Of a stretch of DNA of 6,215 nt, positions 4,276 to 6,215 are shown piece by piece. Position 1 is the stretch's first letter. Each line of letters begins with the position of its first letter. The notes beneath the pieces are model-generated. The model made no database searches and was not told where the DNA came from. It worked only from the letters and a program-made list of their open reading frames with translations. Origin of the DNA: DHVE2 group archaeon (lineage in GTDB: Archaea > Thermoplasmatota > Thermoplasmata > Thermoplasmatales > Aciduliprofundaceae); assembly GCA_026986135.1 (NCBI GenBank), contig JALSPD010000179.1, positions 1 to 6,215 on the forward strand, in the 5' to 3' direction. The position numbers and the translations under genes were made by a program.

Positions 4276-6215
4276 TCACTCATCCGAGCCATGCCTGAAC
4301 ACGCTGGTGCTGTCCAGATAATCCCATGTGCCGTCAAGGTTGTAATCAATCCTCGTGGTCAGTATGCCCTTAAGTGTCCATGAGTCCCTGAGTCCGTTGT
4401 CGTTGAGATCAAAGCTCGTGTAAGTCCCCGTGAATGTGATATTGTAAAGCCATGTGGCATTTGCAGTGGCGTTGAATTCGAGATACTGTCTGTGTTTCAC
4501 AATCCACACCTTCACGCTCTCTGGATTGCCATCGGAATCTGCATCAACCTTGTTTATAACCATAAATGTGTAGTTCTCCCATTCATTGGTGCCATTGTCA
4601 TCAGTGTTTGTGGTGTTTCCAAGGATAACCACAAGAGTAATCCTCGTGATATTGCCAGAACTCTCATTTCTCCGCAGGGAATAACCGAACATCTTTATGG
4701 ACGATTTCTCCACTACACCGTTTGAGTTATTGTCGTATCTGTACCCGAGCTCCGCGATTCCTCTTTCCCTCTCGTATATCCCGTTGTCATTATCATCCCA
4801 TACCTCCCTGTAATAAATCCTTGAAGTCCTTGCCTCAGGATTTCCATCGCTGTTGTTATCCATTGCGGTGAATTTCACATAGAGGATGCCAGCATGCTCC
4901 CAGTGTTTGTCCTGATTATTGTCTTTTATGACCCATCCTGCCATTATGAAGTTTCTGTACTCAGGATTTCCATCGCTGTTGTTATCGTAGTATGTGGCGG
5001 AGACATACATCTTCCAGGCATTCTCGTAAATTCCATTCTCATCGTTATCCGTGCCGTTCACAATTGCAAGTCGGAATAGCATGCTCTCGTTGTATCCATC
5101 ATCGTTCTCGTCTCTCACCTTGGAGTATGCGTAACCAACTATGCCATTCTCAGCTCTGCCATTCTGATTCATATCCCTGTAAGAGATGCCCTTCACAGCT
5201 GCAATGCCGTATTCATGATTTCCATCGCTGTTGTTATCGTAGTATGTGGCGTATGCAGCGATTCCTCTCACATCTTCAAACACCCCGTTACTATCTTCAT
5301 CCTTTTTCATGTACCTCCAGTGGATGTATTTCTCGTTCTCCGGGTTTCCATCGTCGTTTTCATCCACTAGAGTATATCCAGTCACGGTTGCCCCTATGTA
5401 CTCTGGGTATCCATCCTCATTTTTATCAAGCATTGCCCTAACACCGAAGAATGCCTTAACTGATTCCCAGTTTCCGTTTGAGTTGTTGTCGTACTTAATT
5501 ACAAAGCCCAGCATTGCAAGATGGAACTCGTACTCTCTGTTCTCGTTTTCATCCACCGTCTGGTTTCCTACGGCGTATCTCTTGAATATTTCCATATTTC
5601 CATCGGAGTTGTCATCACGATACATTCCACCAATTGCCTGAACCACCTTTTTCTCGTAGTAGCCATCGTGGTCCTTGTCCTCAAGGTACGCAAATACGCG
5701 TATCCACTTCTGATACTCATGGTTACCATCGCTGTTGTTGTCATAATAAACGACTTCGTGGTATCTAATCACCTGTATATCGTATACGCCATCCCCATCA
5801 ATGTCCTGTGTGAGATTTGAGTACTCCACCATTTTGAAGTACTCGGGATTTCCATCGTTGTTTGCATCCTTCTTCTCAACATGCCTGATGGATGTGAAGT
5901 TCACATTCGTGCTGTTGAACCCATCGTCTCCAAAGTACATGTTTGGATCTATCCTACGAGCCACCTCTCTGCTCCTTCTTATCCACTGCATGTCAGGTTT
6001 GGGAATTTCATAGCGAGATCTTTCCACGAGTTTGCCTATTCTCATCGTTCCTCTGTGCTCCTTCTCTGATATCACAATATTTCTGCCGTAAATTCCGAAT
6101 AGTGTTCTTATGGCATTGGTGTTGGTGAGATTTGCAGGTTTGAGCAAGCTTCTGTTATCTCCACCGTCACTGGATGCCACTTTAAACGTTCCCCCGTTTT
6201 CTGAAGAGTTCTCAG
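4276..6215 (-). CDS. Large protein of 21-residue calcium-loop tandem repeats, N-terminus outside window
   Basis: 645 residues are visible. The frame stays open to the window edge (ENSSENGGTFK precedes the GTG at 6180), so the start and any signal peptide are missing. About 115 N-terminal visible residues are of unknown type, with several basic stretches and NLT, NST and NFT sequons. From 5868 down to 4483 come 22 units of exactly 21 residues, each opening with D-x-[ND]-x-[DN]-G-x-x-E and continuing with about 12 residues rich in alternating hydrophobic and aromatic positions, as in a beta strand. A 24-residue irregular segment, one further unit and a last loop (DYNLDGTWD) complete the protein, which ends in FRHGSDE without a membrane anchor. 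The loops resemble calcium sites of TSP3, dockerin and EF-hand-like proteins. Calcium binding, secretion and a solenoid fold are inferences. No enzymatic motif is seen. Composition is more GC-rich than the redox operon in sampled lines. Confidence 0.85.
   Translation of the reverse strand, partial: ENSSENGGTFKVASSDGGDNRSLLKPANLTNTNAIRTLFGIYGRNIVISEKEHRGTMRIGKLVERSRYEIPKPDMQWIRRSREVARRIDPNMYFGDDGFNSTNVNFTSIRHVEKKDANNDGNPEYFKMVEYSNLTQDIDGDGVYDIQVIRYHEVVYYDNNSDGNHEYQKWIRVFAYLEDKDHDGYYEKKVVQAIGGMYRDDNSDGNMEIFKRYAVGNQTVDENENREYEFHLAMLGFVIKYDNNSNGNWESVKAFFGVRAMLDKNEDGYPEYIGATVTGYTLVDENDDGNPENEKYIHWRYMKKDEDSNGVFEDVRGIAAYATYYDNNSDGNHEYGIAAVKGISYRDMNQNGRAENGIVGYAYSKVRDENDDGYNESMLFRLAIVNGTDNDENGIYENAWKMYVSATYYDNNSDGNPEYRNFIMAGWVIKDNNQDKHWEHAGILYVKFTAMDNNSDGNPEARTSRIYYREVWDDNDNGIYERERGIAELGYRYDNNSNGVVEKSSIKMFGYSLRRNESSGNITRITLVVILGNTTNTDDNGTNEWENYTFMVINKVDADSDGNPESVKVWIVKHRQYLEFNATANATWLYNITFTGTYTSFDLNDNGLRDSWTLKGILTTRIDYNLDGTWDYLDSTSVFRHGSDE
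4483..5868 (-). repeat. Array of 22 tandem 63-bp (21-residue) repeats
   Basis: Counting from the Asp at 5868-5866, every 21st codon down to 4483 opens a new loop (units 1 to 22) with no insertion or deletion. Odd units favour loops such as DNNSDGN(P/H)E; even units favour forms such as DKDHDGYYE and DDNDNGIYE. Units 3, 7, 11, 15 and 19 all start DNNS(D/N)G after a tyrosine. At the DNA level a 35-bp exact copy occurs at 4965-4999 and 5217-5251, exactly 252 bp (four units) apart. A 27-bp exact copy at 4834-4860 and 4960-4986 is 126 bp (two units) apart. Confidence 0.92.

Noticed and set aside
4834..5251. Regularly spaced near-identical DNA segments that could suggest a CRISPR array
   Set aside because: The period is exactly 63 bp, keeps the reading frame and encodes a protein repeat; the intervening sequence is also related between units, unlike unique spacers.
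4992..5441. Long plus-strand open frames opposite the repeat array
   Set aside because: They are antisense by-products of the biased codons in the repeats; their Cys/Ser/His-rich peptides have no domain character.
6178..6180. GTG as the true start of the large repeat protein
   Set aside because: The frame remains open upstream to the window edge, there is no signal peptide after this GTG, and no ribosome-binding site directly precedes it, so the gene is taken as truncated by the window.

Overview
The window looks archaeal, most likely from a thermophilic euryarchaeon of the Thermoplasmata/Aciduliprofundum type; this is an inference from gene content, not a match. The grounds are an XPD/Rad3-type helicase, a free-standing AlaX editing protein, TATA-like boxes about 25-27 bp upstream of start codons with no leader, frequent AGA/AGG and ATA codons, and secreted proteins with aspartate-rich calcium loops.

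Layout. (1) 1-261, plus strand: the C-terminal end of an SF2 helicase, cut by the window edge. (2) 262-356: a short convergent spacer with palindromic TGTATAC-type sites beside a TATA-like box. (3) 357-1879, minus strand: a two-gene operon of an FAD/NAD(P)-dependent oxidoreductase followed by a cysteine-rich DUF1667 protein, joined by a 4-nt ATGA overlap. In other genomes these are partners of a GlpA-type glycerol-3-phosphate dehydrogenase, which is absent here. (4) 1880-2172: a divergent intergenic region of 293 bp with a leaderless-type promoter for each flanking gene, a perfect 10-bp stem-loop that could form a pseudoknot, and a 19-bp palindrome resembling the sites in region 2. (5) 2173-4234, plus strand: alaX, overlapping by 8 nt a gene for a secreted protein with a probable beta-propeller-like ectodomain, thrombospondin-3-like calcium motifs and a C-terminal membrane anchor. 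(6) 4276-6215, minus strand: the C-terminal 645 residues of a large protein built mostly of 21-residue tandem repeats, each opening with a D-x-N-x-D-G-x-x-E calcium-type loop.

How the parts relate. The oxidoreductase and DUF1667 protein probably work as one redox complex. The two convergent genes at the right both encode likely surface or extracellular calcium-binding proteins and may belong to the same cell-envelope function. The most unusual item is the 21-residue repeat array: 22 consecutive units with no change of spacing, alternating in type, with a four-unit (84-residue, 252-bp) super-repeat still visible in the DNA. The next most interesting are the paired palindrome/TATA modules at both ends of the redox operon and the pseudoknot-capable hairpin in front of it.
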